The notes: generated by a model not told the origin, from the sequence alone. 64,000 bases of DNA from an uncultured Clostridia bacterium (GCA_947625905.1 CANQQJ010000008.1:1-64000); one strand, 5' to 3'; shown: positions 45,855 to 56,704, counted from the first letter of the stretch. A program made the numbers and translations.

Positions 45855-48800
45855 ATGTTAAATTTATTCAGAGAACAAGCCTCGAAGCACGGCGGCAGGG
45901 TCGCTTTGTCGGAACCGTCAACGGGCAGATCGGACACTTATAAGCAGCTTGACGAAAACGCGCGCCGCATAGCCGCGAAGCTTAAAGAGCAGGGCGTTCG
46001 GCGCGGCGACGCCGTGATGATAACCGCCGCCAGGAGCATCGGATTTATTGAGGCGATGTTCGGCATACTTATGGCGGGCGGCGCCTATGTGCCGCTTTCG
46101 GACCATTATCCCGCGGACCGCAAGGCGTACATACAAAGCGACTGCGGCGCGAAGATCATTATCGACGACGCTTTTATAAACGACGCGTACGGCTTTGAGC
46201 CCGTTTCGGAAATATGTGACATAAAGCCCGACGATACCGCGCTTATAATCTACACCTCGGGCTCCACGGGAAAGCCCAAAGGCGTTATTCACGATCACGA
46301 GTCAATAAGAAACGAGGTCCTGCTTTACGGCGATATACTGAAGCTTAAAGATGATGATATATACGGCATCAACGTCGCGTTCTATTTTATTCTCTCCGTA
46401 GGCGATATTTTTACGGGACTCTCAAACGGCATTACAGAAATAATAATTCCCGATGAGTTTAAAGGCGACCCGGAAAGCCTCGCCGATTTTATTGAAAAGC
46501 ACAAAATAACCTCCGCCGTTATAATGCCTAAGGTGCTGCGCTACTTCACACGAAAGGGCGGCAGTCTGCGCACGGTTGTGAGCTGCGGCGAGCGTTTGTC
46601 GCAGATCGCGCCGGACGGCTATCGGCTTTTGAACTGCTACGGCATGACAGAGCTTACCGGAGAGTGCCTCACTTTTGAGGTGGACAAGGCTTATGACAAC
46701 ACACCCATAGGAAAGCCGAGCGGCAATGTGAGCGCTTATGTGCTTGACGAAAACGGAAACGCCGCCGACGAGGGCGAGATCTGCATTGCGGGCCATATGG
46801 CCAAAGGATATTTGAACCGCCCCGAAGAGACCGCAAGGGCCTTCACGCCGAATCCGTTTAAAAACATCGACGGCCACGATCTGCTTATTCACACGGGCGA
46901 CCTCGGCAAACGCCTCCCCGACGGAAACCTTCTGTATCTCAACCGCAAGGATTGGATGCTGAAAATAAACGGCCAGCGCGTCGAGCCCGGCGAGATAGAA
47001 TCCGCCATACGTGAGACAGACGGAATACGCGATACGGCCGTAAAGGATTTTATAGACGCGACAGGACAAATATTCCTCGCGGCGTATTATATATCAGACA
47101 GTGAAAAGGACGAAAAAGAGCTGAAAAAAGTCCTTTCGCTCAAGCTGCCCGAATATATGGTGCCGGAGTTTTTTGTGCGTCTTGAAAAGCTGCCCGTGAA
47201 CGCGAACGGCAAGCTTGACCGAGCGGCGCTGCCCAAACCAGATATCGACTTAAGGCGCGCCGAATACAAGGCCCCCGAAAACGAAAGACAAAAACTGATC
47301 GTGCAGGCGTTTGAAGAAATCCTCTGTATTGAAAATATAGGCATCAACGACGAATTTTTCGCACTCGGCGGCGATTCGATAAAAGTGCTCATGCTGCAAA
47401 AGGCGCTGAGAGAAAAAGGGATCGAAATATCCTCCGCTTCCGTTTTTTCCTCACAGACCCCGAAGCTGCTTTCGGAGACTGTCGGAGACGGCTCGGAATT
47501 GTCGTCTTATAAAGGTGAGGATGCCGACTCGTATCCGCTCACAAGGGCCCAGATGAGCATTTATCTTGACAGCCGTGAAGAGCGGGGAACCGCGTACAAC
47601 AACGTGTTCTCGCTTTTGCTGCCTAATGATATGGCGGACGAAACGCGTCTTAAAAACGCCGTTGAAACGGTGCTTAATGATTATCCGATACTCGGCGCGT
47701 CGGTTAAAATAATCGACGGCGCTCCGTCGCTCGCGCCCTCCGGCAGGAAGATAACGGCGGAGATAAAACAAACCGAGATCACCGACAAAAACACGCTTGC
47801 CAAAAGCGTTGATCTGCCCTTTGATTTGGAAAACGACCTTCTCACCCGCGCGGTTATTTTCAAAACGCCCGCGGGACTGTGCCTTGTGCTTGTGATGCAC
47901 CACATTGTCTGCGACGGCACCTCGGCTTCGATAATAATAGGCAATATCGCCGCGGTATTCGGCGGCGAACCGACCGCCAAAGAGGAAATGAGCAATCTTA
48001 CCCTCGCGCAGTACGAGGCGGCGCATCCCGAAATAACGCAGGCCGACAACGAAGTATACAGAAAAATGCTTGATGATCTCGAGGGCGACACCGAGCTATA
48101 CAGCGACGACGATCCCGAACTTGCCGATTTTAAGGGCAGACTGGGCGTGTATAACACCACGCTTTTCACCCAAAGGCAGGAGCTGTCGGGCAGCCTCGCC
48201 GCGTCTTTAAGCGAGCGCCGGTTTACCGAAAGCACGCTGTTTATGAGCGCTTACGCGTATATGCTGAGACTGTTCTGCAATCAGAAAAACGTGCTTTTCT
48301 TCACGGGCGAAAACGGCAGACACGACCCCGTTTTGCAAAACACCGTCGGCATGATGGTGCACAATCTGCCCGTGCTCGCGCATATTGACGAAAACGCGGA
48401 CTGCGCGGATTTTATGGCGGATATGCAGAGATCCTTCCACGAGCTTGCCGCGCATGACGGCGCTGATATCCCGCAGCTTTGCGGCGAATACGGCATACGC
48501 CCCGACTGTTTCTTTGTGTACCAGGGAGATATGCTCTCGGGCGTGAACATAGACGGCAGGTACATCCCTATGGAAATGCATGTTTCGGATGACGTGATGG
48601 CGTCGCTTACGCTTCATGTGCTCAAGCAAAACAGCGGAGACTATCTGCTCAGATTTGAATATGCCGCCGAAAAACTGGCGGCGGAGACCGTAAAACGCAT
48701 GGCGGAAGTATACACAATGATAGCGGCGGGACTTTGCGGCGGCGGCAAACTCAAAGATATACGCCTTGTTACCGATGAAAATGTCGCCGAAACAGAGCGG

Positions 48801-51800
48801 TTTAACCAAACCGAAACGGACTGCCCCGACACTAATATCGTGTCGATGTTCAGGGAGCAGGCAGCAAAATATCCCGACAGACCCGCGGTGCGCTTTAAAG
48901 ACGAAACTCTTACATACGCGCAGGTCGATGATATTTCCGAGCGCATAGCGGGCAAAATACGCTCGCTCGGCCTCGGCGGCGGCGATGTTGTCTCCGTGCT
49001 TATCCCGAGATGCGCCTATATGGTCACCGCCTCTTTGGGAGCGCTTAAATCGGGCGCCGCTTATCAGCCGCTCGATTCCGCCTATCCCGCCGACCGCCTG
49101 ACGTTTATGATGTCCGACGCGGAGGCGAAGCTGCTTATAGCCGACGAAGCGCTGCTTTCAAAGGTGCCCGAATACAAAGGCGAAATATTGCTCACAAAGG
49201 ACATTCCCGAGCTTCCGGATCTCGGCAGAACAGAAAAAGACCCCGAACCGAATGATCTGTTCACGCTGCTTTACACATCGGGCTCAACGGGCGTGCCTAA
49301 GGGCGTAATGCTGGAGCACCGCAATCTTGTCAATTTCTGCTGCTGGTATAGAGACTTCTTTAAGATGAACGAGCACTCCCGCGCGGCGGCCTACGCGAGC
49401 TACGGTTTTGACGCCAATATGATGGATATGTATCCCGCTCTGACGGCGGGCGCCTGCGTCTGCATCGCCGAAGAGGAAATAAGACTTGATCTTATAGAGC
49501 TTGAAAAATGGTTCGACAGGCTCGGGATAACCCATTCCTTTATGACCACGCAGATAGGACGTCAATTCTACACAATGGCCTCTCCCGAAAATCTGAAATA
49601 TCTGTCGGTCGGCGGCGAAAAGCTCGTGCCCGTTCGTCCGAAGGACACAAGCACGCGCTTCTATAACGCCTACGGCCCGACGGAATGCACGATATTTACA
49701 ACGATCATGCCGGTTGAAAGGCTTTATGAAAGAGTGCCTATCGGCAAAGCGCTCGCTAACTGTAAATGCTATGTGGTGGATGAGAATCTTCGCAGGCTTC
49801 CTCCTCTTGTGCCGGGCGAGCTGCTTATTTCGGGTCTCGGCGTCGCGAGAGGTTATCTGAACAGAGAAGATCTGACCGAAAAAGCCTTTATCCGCAACCC
49901 GTTCAGCGACGACAAGGACTACATCAGAGCGTATCGCTCCGGAGACGTGGTTCGGCTTTTGCCGAGCGGTGAAATAGATTTTATCGGAAGAAACGACGGG
50001 CAGGTCAAGGTGCGCGGTTTCCGTATCGAACTGACCGAGGTCGAGGGCGTGATCCGAGAGTTCGGCGGCGTGACGGACGCCACGGTCCAAGCGTTTGAAG
50101 ACGAGAAAACGGGCGAAAAATATATCGCGGCATATATCGTCGGCGACAGCGAAATAAATATATCGGCTCTGAATGATTATATAAGAGAGCGCAAGCCGTC
50201 ATATATGGTCCCGTCCGTGACCATGCAGATACCGTCTATCCCTCTGAACCAAAATCAAAAGGTAAATAAGCGGGAGCTGCCGGAGCCGATCAGAAAACAG
50301 GATGAAATTATACCGCCGCGAAACGAAACGCAGCAAAAGATATTCGACCTTACGGCGGAGGTCCTCGGTTACAACGATTTCGGCATCACGACCGATATTT
50401 TTGACGCGGGTCTTTCCTCCATCGGCGCCGTCAGACTTAATGTGCTTCTTTCAAAAGCCTTTGACTCGCCCGTAAAGACCTCCGACCTTAAAGAAAACAA
50501 CACCGTCGAAAAACTCGAGCGGTTCTTTGCCCGTGCCGAAAGAGCCGAAGCTTTTGAGATCCTCTCCGATTATCCGCTCACAAAAACGCAGGAGGGCATT
50601 TTCGTTGAGGCGATAGCCCACCCCGAAACCACCATATATAATATTCCCGTGCTGCTCAAGCTCGGCGAGGGCGTTGACGAAAACAGACTTAAAACGGCCG
50701 TTATCCGAGCGATAAACGCGCACCCGTATATTAAGACGAGATTGTTTATGGACGGCGGCGGCAATATCAGACAGCGCAGAATGAACGGCGACCTTTCATT
50801 TGACGAGAGCTCGATAGAAACCGTTATTGCCGATGATATAGAAAGTATAAAACCGCGGCTTGTCAAGCCCTATAATCTGCTCGGCGGAAGATTGTTTGGC
50901 GCTAAGCTGATTAAAGCCGACGGTATGTATTTGTTCCTTGAAATGCATCATATCATAAGCGACGGCGCGTCTTTAAGCATCATTCTGAGAGATATTTCGA
51001 GAGCATACGACGGCGAGGAACTCGCCGAGGAATCGTATTCGAGCTTTGAAGCCGCGCTTTCTGAGGAAAGAGCGAGAGCTTCCGAGGACTATGTCAGAGC
51101 AAAGGAATATTACGCCTCGCTGCTCAGCGGCTGCGACACCGACTGTCTGCCCAAGCCCGACAAAAACGACACCGAGAATAAAGCGGGCTTTATGACCGTG
51201 CGCTCCTCGCTTTCGCCGAAAGAGGTCGAGGCGTACTGCTTAAAGCATAAAGTTACTCCGAACGGCTTTTTCAACGCGGTGTTCGGCTTTGTCCTCGGCA
51301 GATACAACAACGCGGATGACGCGGTATTTACAACCATCTACAACGGCAGGAACGATTCCCGAACGGCCGATTCCGTGGGAATGTTTGTAAAGACGCTGCC
51401 CGTATACTGCGATATCGACGGCCAAAAGACCGTTTCGGAGCTTGTTAAGGACACGGGCTCGCAGCTGCTTGACAGCATGGAAAACGACGTTTATTCGTTC
51501 GCGGAAATTTCAAGAGAATACGGCGTCAGCGCGGACATAATGGTCGCGTATCAGGACAGCGGAATTTCCGAGCATATTATCGGCGGAGAAAAATGCGGGA
51601 TAACGACCCTGAGCCTTGACGCCGCAAAATCAAAGCTCTCGGTAGACATAACCGTAAAAGACGGCGCTTACGAATACGCGGCCGAATATTACGCCGATCT
51701 ATACAGCGACGAATTTATAAGAACCTTTGTAAGCTCAATGGACACCGCGGCGGCCTCGTTTATCACAAGCAAATATATCCGCGAGGTGTCAATGCTGTCG

Positions 51801-54800
51801 AGCGAGGACGCCGAAGCGATCAAAGGCTTCAATGACACCGATTATCCGATCGAGCTTGTGAGCGTGAACAGGCTGTTTGAGGCGCAGGCGGCGGCGCATC
51901 CCGAGCGGATTGCCGTTATTTCGGGAGACGAAAGCCTGACATACGGCGAGTTAAACGAGCGCGCCAACAGGATAGCACGCTCGCTCGCGGAAAAAGGCGT
52001 GAGGCTCGACGAGCCCGTGGGCATGCTGCTGCCGAGAGACGTTAACATTCCCGCGGCGGAGTACGGAATAATGAAAGCCGGAGGCGCTTTTCTGCCCATG
52101 CTGCCCGATTATCCCGACGACAGAGTGGATTTCTGCCTCAGAGATTCTCACGCGCGTTTTGTCATAACGACCGACGAGCTGAAGCAAAAGAGGGCCGAGC
52201 TTTTCGGCGGCAAGCCCTACGCCGCGCTTGCCTTGAGCGAGCTTTTGCGAAACGAAAACGCTTCGGATCCCGAAACGGATATTCCCGAAGACTCATTGGC
52301 CTACTGCATATACACCTCGGGCTCAACGGGCACACCGAAGGGCGTTATGATAGAGCACGGCAACCTCTGTAATTTTGTGAACGCGAACCCGAAAAACAAA
52401 GAGACATTTGAATATGTAAGCGGCGGAAAAACCGCGCTCGCGATTGCGGCGGTATCGTTTGATTTTTCCGTAATGGAAATTCACATTTCGCTTTGCAACG
52501 GCATGACAGTGTGTATCGCCACAGACGAGGAGATACACGACCCGCTCGTTCTCGCGAAGCTTATAGAGGAAAACGACGTGGAAGTGATGTGCGGCACGCC
52601 GTCTTTCATGACTAATATCGCGGAAATACCTCAGGCGGCAAAGGCCCTCACGCGCATAAAGATGTATGATCTCGGAGCGGAAGCGTTCACGCCCCCGCTT
52701 TACGGACTGCTGCGCAAAGCAAGCCCCGACGCCGTGATAATCAACGGCTACGGCCCCACCGAAGCCACCGTCAGCTGCATAGCAAAGGTGATGACGAGCA
52801 GGGAAAACATTACCATAGGCAAACCCGCGGCAAATGTCAAAGCTTATATTATCGACAAACACAGACACATTCTGCCCGCGGGCGCGAAGGGCGAGCTGGC
52901 AATAGGCGGTCTCGGCGTCGGCAGAGGCTATGTCGGACTTAAGGAAAAGACCGCCGAGGCGTTCATTGAACTGGAAAACGGACGCGCATACCGCAGCGGC
53001 GACATAGCAAGATATCTGCCAAACGGAGAAATCGAATTTTTCGGCAGAGCGGATAATCAGGTCAAGCTGAGAGGGCTCCGCGTTGAGCTTGATGAGATAA
53101 CGAACGTTATGTGCGGCTATCCCGATGTTACCAACGCCGTTGTTATCGTAAAAGGCGAGGGTCAGCAGCAATATCTGTGCGGATATTTCACCGCCTCAAA
53201 ACAGATAGAAAAGCGGGCGCTGACCGATCACCTCAAAAAATCCCTCGCGCATTATATGGTGCCGTCGGTGCTTATACAGCTTGACAAACTGCCGATGACA
53301 AAAAACGGAAAGATAGACAAAAAGGCGCTGCCCGAACCCGACGCGGCGCAGCAAAGAGCGGCGGGAAGAAAAGCCGCAAACGGCACGGAACAGATATTCT
53401 GCGATATGTTCGCGGCCGTGCTCGGCCTTGACACTGTATACGCCGACGATGATTTCTTTGAGCTCGGCGGCACTTCGCTGCTGGCGTCAAAGATAGCCGT
53501 GCGCTGCATGACGCAAAATATCCCCGTCGTCTATAAAGACATTTTCGACAACACAACGCCCGAAAAGCTGGCAGCGTTTGTAAGCGCCTCGGAAGCGCCC
53601 TCGGCGGAGACAAAGACCGCGGCAGAAATAAAGACAAACGAGGAACCCGAGCCGCTTTATGACGTTTTGAAATACAACGCGGCACCGCATGTGGGAGAAA
53701 TTAATTACACGGACATAGGAAACGTTCTGGTGACGGGCGCCACGGGATTTTTGGGCGCGCATGTGCTTAAGCGGCTCATAGACGGCGGCGCGGAAAAGAT
53801 ATTCTGCCTCGCGCGTAACAACAGCAAGCTGACAGCCGAAGAGCGCGTTAAAATGATGCTGATGTTTTATTTCGACGACACCTACGACGAACTGTTCGAA
53901 GGCGGCATCACCGTTATAGACAGCGACATTACCTCGGGCGATCTGACGGCCAAACTGCGCGGACACGATTTTGACACCGTAATAAACTGCGCGGCGTGCG
54001 TAAAGCATTTCTCAAACAGCGACATACTCGAAAAAGTAAACGTTGAGGGCGTCGAAAATCTCATATCGGCCTGCCTTGAGCTTGACAAGAGCCTCGTTCA
54101 GATTTCGACCGTCAGTGTGGGCGGCGAGAGCGTGGGCGGCAGTATTCCCGAGCATGTGAGACTTTCGGAAAGCATGCTGGAATTCGGGCAGAACCTTGAC
54201 AACAAGTATATAAACACCAAGCACAGAGCCGAAAAGGCGGTGCTTACCGCGGTCAGGGACAAAGGACTCAGAGGAAAAGTGATACGCGTCGGCAATTTGA
54301 TGAGCCGCGAAAAGGACGGCGAATTCCAGGCCAATTTCCGAACCAACAACTTTATGAACACGCTGCGCGCTTACGCGGCGCTCGGCTGCTTCCCGATCTC
54401 GGAGCTTGACACGGACGTTGAATTTTCACCGATAGACTGCGTGGCGGCGGCCATATTGAAGCTTGCGGGCACGCCGCCTGAGTTTACCGTGTTCCACGCG
54501 TATAACTCCCATTTTGTCCATATGGACAACGTTATTGAAGGTATGCGCGAAAACGGGATATTTATTAAAAAAGTGTCGGATGAGGAATTTGAAAAACGCT
54601 TTAATGAGCTGTTGTCAAGCGATGAAAAAAGCATGGAAGTCTCGGCTCTTATATCCTACAGGGAAAATGACGCGGAACACAGAATGATAGAAAGCGTCAA
54701 CAAGTTTACCGTAAAGGCTCTGTATAAGCTGGGATTTTCGTGGCCGCTTATCAACGAGAATTACATAAGCAGAGCTATAAACGCTCTTGTTACCCTCGGC

Positions 54801-54830
54801 TTCTTTGATAATGCCGCCGATATAGAATAA
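45855..54830 (+). CDS. Three-module nonribosomal peptide synthetase with terminal reductase
   Basis: The protein has 2,991 residues. Order: A1 (about 1-460; YTSGSTGKPKG at 133), T1 (S508 in LGGDSIK), C1 (about 560-975; HHIVCDG 682-688), A2 (about 998-1470; core at 1140; D1186), T2 (S1522), C2 (about 1573-1980; HHIISDG 1698-1704), A3 (about 2005-2485; core at 2153; D2203), T3 (S2541 in LGGTSLL), reductase (about 2616-2991; VTGATGFLGA, Y2785-x3-K2789). It therefore joins one starter and two further units and releases the chain as an aldehyde or alcohol. In A1 the Asp that holds the amino group is apparently replaced (FYFILSV), suggesting an acid other than a normal amino acid. AAGGAGATG precedes the ATG. 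The MATE exporter follows after 13 bases. No PPTase is in the window. Confidence 0.95.
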   Translation: MLNLFREQASKHGGRVALSEPSTGRSDTYKQLDENARRIAAKLKEQGVRRGDAVMITAARSIGFIEAMFGILMAGGAYVPLSDHYPADRKAYIQSDCGAKIIIDDAFINDAYGFEPVSEICDIKPDDTALIIYTSGSTGKPKGVIHDHESIRNEVLLYGDILKLKDDDIYGINVAFYFILSVGDIFTGLSNGITEIIIPDEFKGDPESLADFIEKHKITSAVIMPKVLRYFTRKGGSLRTVVSCGERLSQIAPDGYRLLNCYGMTELTGECLTFEVDKAYDNTPIGKPSGNVSAYVLDENGNAADEGEICIAGHMAKGYLNRPEETARAFTPNPFKNIDGHDLLIHTGDLGKRLPDGNLLYLNRKDWMLKINGQRVEPGEIESAIRETDGIRDTAVKDFIDATGQIFLAAYYISDSEKDEKELKKVLSLKLPEYMVPEFFVRLEKLPVNANGKLDRAALPKPDIDLRRAEYKAPENERQKLIVQAFEEILCIENIGINDEFFALGGDSIKVLMLQKALREKGIEISSASVFSSQTPKLLSETVGDGSELSSYKGEDADSYPLTRAQMSIYLDSREERGTAYNNVFSLLLPNDMADETRLKNAVETVLNDYPILGASVKIIDGAPSLAPSGRKITAEIKQTEITDKNTLAKSVDLPFDLENDLLTRAVIFKTPAGLCLVLVMHHIVCDGTSASIIIGNIAAVFGGEPTAKEEMSNLTLAQYEAAHPEITQADNEVYRKMLDDLEGDTELYSDDDPELADFKGRLGVYNTTLFTQRQELSGSLAASLSERRFTESTLFMSAYAYMLRLFCNQKNVLFFTGENGRHDPVLQNTVGMMVHNLPVLAHIDENADCADFMADMQRSFHELAAHDGADIPQLCGEYGIRPDCFFVYQGDMLSGVNIDGRYIPMEMHVSDDVMASLTLHVLKQNSGDYLLRFEYAAEKLAAETVKRMAEVYTMIAAGLCGGGKLKDIRLVTDENVAETERFNQTETDCPDTNIVSMFREQAAKYPDRPAVRFKDETLTYAQVDDISERIAGKIRSLGLGGGDVVSVLIPRCAYMVTASLGALKSGAAYQPLDSAYPADRLTFMMSDAEAKLLIADEALLSKVPEYKGEILLTKDIPELPDLGRTEKDPEPNDLFTLLYTSGSTGVPKGVMLEHRNLVNFCCWYRDFFKMNEHSRAAAYASYGFDANMMDMYPALTAGACVCIAEEEIRLDLIELEKWFDRLGITHSFMTTQIGRQFYTMASPENLKYLSVGGEKLVPVRPKDTSTRFYNAYGPTECTIFTTIMPVERLYERVPIGKALANCKCYVVDENLRRLPPLVPGELLISGLGVARGYLNREDLTEKAFIRNPFSDDKDYIRAYRSGDVVRLLPSGEIDFIGRNDGQVKVRGFRIELTEVEGVIREFGGVTDATVQAFEDEKTGEKYIAAYIVGDSEINISALNDYIRERKPSYMVPSVTMQIPSIPLNQNQKVNKRELPEPIRKQDEIIPPRNETQQKIFDLTAEVLGYNDFGITTDIFDAGLSSIGAVRLNVLLSKAFDSPVKTSDLKENNTVEKLERFFARAERAEAFEILSDYPLTKTQEGIFVEAIAHPETTIYNIPVLLKLGEGVDENRLKTAVIRAINAHPYIKTRLFMDGGGNIRQRRMNGDLSFDESSIETVIADDIESIKPRLVKPYNLLGGRLFGAKLIKADGMYLFLEMHHIISDGASLSIILRDISRAYDGEELAEESYSSFEAALSEERARASEDYVRAKEYYASLLSGCDTDCLPKPDKNDTENKAGFMTVRSSLSPKEVEAYCLKHKVTPNGFFNAVFGFVLGRYNNADDAVFTTIYNGRNDSRTADSVGMFVKTLPVYCDIDGQKTVSELVKDTGSQLLDSMENDVYSFAEISREYGVSADIMVAYQDSGISEHIIGGEKCGITTLSLDAAKSKLSVDITVKDGAYEYAAEYYADLYSDEFIRTFVSSMDTAAASFITSKYIREVSMLSSEDAEAIKGFNDTDYPIELVSVNRLFEAQAAAHPERIAVISGDESLTYGELNERANRIARSLAEKGVRLDEPVGMLLPRDVNIPAAEYGIMKAGGAFLPMLPDYPDDRVDFCLRDSHARFVITTDELKQKRAELFGGKPYAALALSELLRNENASDPETDIPEDSLAYCIYTSGSTGTPKGVMIEHGNLCNFVNANPKNKETFEYVSGGKTALAIAAVSFDFSVMEIHISLCNGMTVCIATDEEIHDPLVLAKLIEENDVEVMCGTPSFMTNIAEIPQAAKALTRIKMYDLGAEAFTPPLYGLLRKASPDAVIINGYGPTEATVSCIAKVMTSRENITIGKPAANVKAYIIDKHRHILPAGAKGELAIGGLGVGRGYVGLKEKTAEAFIELENGRAYRSGDIARYLPNGEIEFFGRADNQVKLRGLRVELDEITNVMCGYPDVTNAVVIVKGEGQQQYLCGYFTASKQIEKRALTDHLKKSLAHYMVPSVLIQLDKLPMTKNGKIDKKALPEPDAAQQRAAGRKAANGTEQIFCDMFAAVLGLDTVYADDDFFELGGTSLLASKIAVRCMTQNIPVVYKDIFDNTTPEKLAAFVSASEAPSAETKTAAEIKTNEEPEPLYDVLKYNAAPHVGEINYTDIGNVLVTGATGFLGAHVLKRLIDGGAEKIFCLARNNSKLTAEERVKMMLMFYFDDTYDELFEGGITVIDSDITSGDLTAKLRGHDFDTVINCAACVKHFSNSDILEKVNVEGVENLISACLELDKSLVQISTVSVGGESVGGSIPEHVRLSESMLEFGQNLDNKYINTKHRAEKAVLTAVRDKGLRGKVIRVGNLMSREKDGEFQANFRTNNFMNTLRAYAALGCFPISELDTDVEFSPIDCVAAAILKLAGTPPEFTVFHAYNSHFVHMDNVIEGMRENGIFIKKVSDEEFEKRFNELLSSDEKSMEVSALISYRENDAEHRMIESVNKFTVKALYKLGFSWPLINENYISRAINALVTLGFFDNAADIE

Positions 54831-54843
54831 GCGGGGTGTTACT

Positions 54844-56607
54844 TTGCAAAGAAATGATTATCTTATAAGAAAAAAACTGTACAGTTACCTGCTCCCCAGC
54901 GTTATGGTGACGGCGGCTCTGCAGCTCGGCTCCCTTGTGGATTCGATAATAGTGGGCAATCTTATGGGAAGCTACGCCGTTTCGGCGCTTAATATAGCCA
55001 CGCCCCTTGCTTTTTTCCTACAGCTGCCCGCTATATTGCTGGGAATGGGCGGCTCCGTGACCGCCGCCGTTTATCTCGGCAAAAGAGACGCGGGCTCGGC
55101 TTCGGACGTATTATCGATCTCGATATCGGCGACGATATTTTTATCGCTGCTGTTCTCCGCCGCCGAGCTTGCCTCCGCGCCTTTTTTCGCCGCCAAGCTC
55201 ACGGCGGCTCAAGGTGGCGATATGTATGATATGGTAAAGACCGTGCTGTACGTGAACGGCATAGGCCTGTGGCCTGTTTGCGCGGTTTTGGCAATATCAT
55301 ATTTTATGAATGTGGACAATAATCCGAACCTTTCGGCGGCGCTTCACATAACCGCGAATGTTATAAATCTTTCGCTCGATTATATCCTTGTCAAATACAC
55401 GCCCTACGGCGTGGGCGCGTCGACAGCTTCGACAATAATAGGCTATATCATAAGCGGCGCGATATTTGTCCCGATATACCTGAGATCAAAAAGAAGAATG
55501 CTTAAATTCAAAAAAATAAGCATACTGAAAAAATCGACGCTTTTTCTTGAATCGGCCAAAAACGGAATGCCGAATATGGCCATGTTCGCACTGACGGCGG
55601 CAAGCCTTGTCATAATGAACACAAGCACTCTTTACATACTCGGCCAGGATATGATGACGGTTTACTCGATAACCAATGACACTAATTTTATTGTCCAGCT
55701 GTGCCTTAACGGCATTGTTGAGGTGATACCGACTATCGCGGGAGTGCTGTACGGCGAGAAAGATTATTACGGCATAAGGCGGCTGCTGCTGCGCATATTA
55801 AAAGTGACAGGCGGTGTTTTCACGGTGCTTATCGGCGTATTCCTTGCCGCTCCCCGGCTCATTTCCAAATTGTACGGTTTCAGCATACCCGAGCTTGAGC
55901 CGCTGTATCTGCAATGCCTGCGGATATTCAGCTTGAGCTTCGCGTTTTACGCCGTAAACTCGATTATCCAAAACTATTACAGAACAATAGGCCAAGCGGG
56001 CATCGCGACGCTTGACACCCTGCTTGAAATGTTTGTAATAAAAATACCTCTCGCGCTGGGCGCGATGATGCTGTTCGGCGTAAGAGGCATATTTGCCTCG
56101 ATGATAATCAGCGAGATCGCGGCGATACTTATCGTCACGGTCGTAAGGCGCGCTTTGCAGAAAAAGGGCAAAATACCGCAGAGAGGTTTCGCCGCCATAC
56201 CCGACACGGGAGGCGATGTTTTCTATGACGTCACCGTCACGGGCACGGCCGATGAAGCGGTCGGAATATCCGAAAAGCTCATTGACTATTGCGTGAGCCG
56301 GGGGATAGATAAAAACAAGGCCAACACCGTGGGTATCGCGGCCGAAGAGCTGACCTTAAATATCGGGAAATACGGCTACAAAAACATCAAGAGAAGTTAT
56401 ATTGACATATGCTTGGTAAAAAGCGAGAATTCGCTGATCCTGCGTCTGCGCGACGACGGTATACCTTTTGATCCCCTCGAATATAAACACGACGAAGCCG
56501 ATAAATATAATTTGGGCGGAATCGAGCTGATAAAACGCATGGCGGACAAAATGGAATACACAAGGGTCCTGAATATGAACAACACTGTTGTGGAGATCCG
56601 CTTATAG
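54844..56607 (+). CDS. MATE-family exporter fused to RsbW-like ATPase domain
   Basis: A TTG start (GGGGTG six bases before) gives 587 residues; no suitable ATG is near. Residues about 1-450 are a MATE/polysaccharide-type multidrug exporter with about 12 helices (LIVGNLMGSYAVSALNIATPL is the opening motif). Residues about 455-587 are a GHKL ATPase like anti-sigma kinase RsbW: N-box AAEELTLNIGKYGYKN, G1 LRDDGIPFDP, G2 NLGGIELIKRMADKM. It is co-transcribed with the NRPS and is the obvious product exporter. The kinase domain could sense transport or phosphorylate a switch protein (inference). Confidence 0.92.
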   Translation: MQRNDYLIRKKLYSYLLPSVMVTAALQLGSLVDSIIVGNLMGSYAVSALNIATPLAFFLQLPAILLGMGGSVTAAVYLGKRDAGSASDVLSISISATIFLSLLFSAAELASAPFFAAKLTAAQGGDMYDMVKTVLYVNGIGLWPVCAVLAISYFMNVDNNPNLSAALHITANVINLSLDYILVKYTPYGVGASTASTIIGYIISGAIFVPIYLRSKRRMLKFKKISILKKSTLFLESAKNGMPNMAMFALTAASLVIMNTSTLYILGQDMMTVYSITNDTNFIVQLCLNGIVEVIPTIAGVLYGEKDYYGIRRLLLRILKVTGGVFTVLIGVFLAAPRLISKLYGFSIPELEPLYLQCLRIFSLSFAFYAVNSIIQNYYRTIGQAGIATLDTLLEMFVIKIPLALGAMMLFGVRGIFASMIISEIAAILIVTVVRRALQKKGKIPQRGFAAIPDTGGDVFYDVTVTGTADEAVGISEKLIDYCVSRGIDKNKANTVGIAAEELTLNIGKYGYKNIKRSYIDICLVKSENSLILRLRDDGIPFDPLEYKHDEADKYNLGGIELIKRMADKMEYTRVLNMNNTVVEIRL

Positions 56608-56704
56608 CATATCGGATATTTGCAGTCTTTTATTTCCTATTTGAGTATAATATCCGCGCCAGCGGAATTGTTAACAATCGGTGTTATAAAACGCAAATCG
56701 GTTC

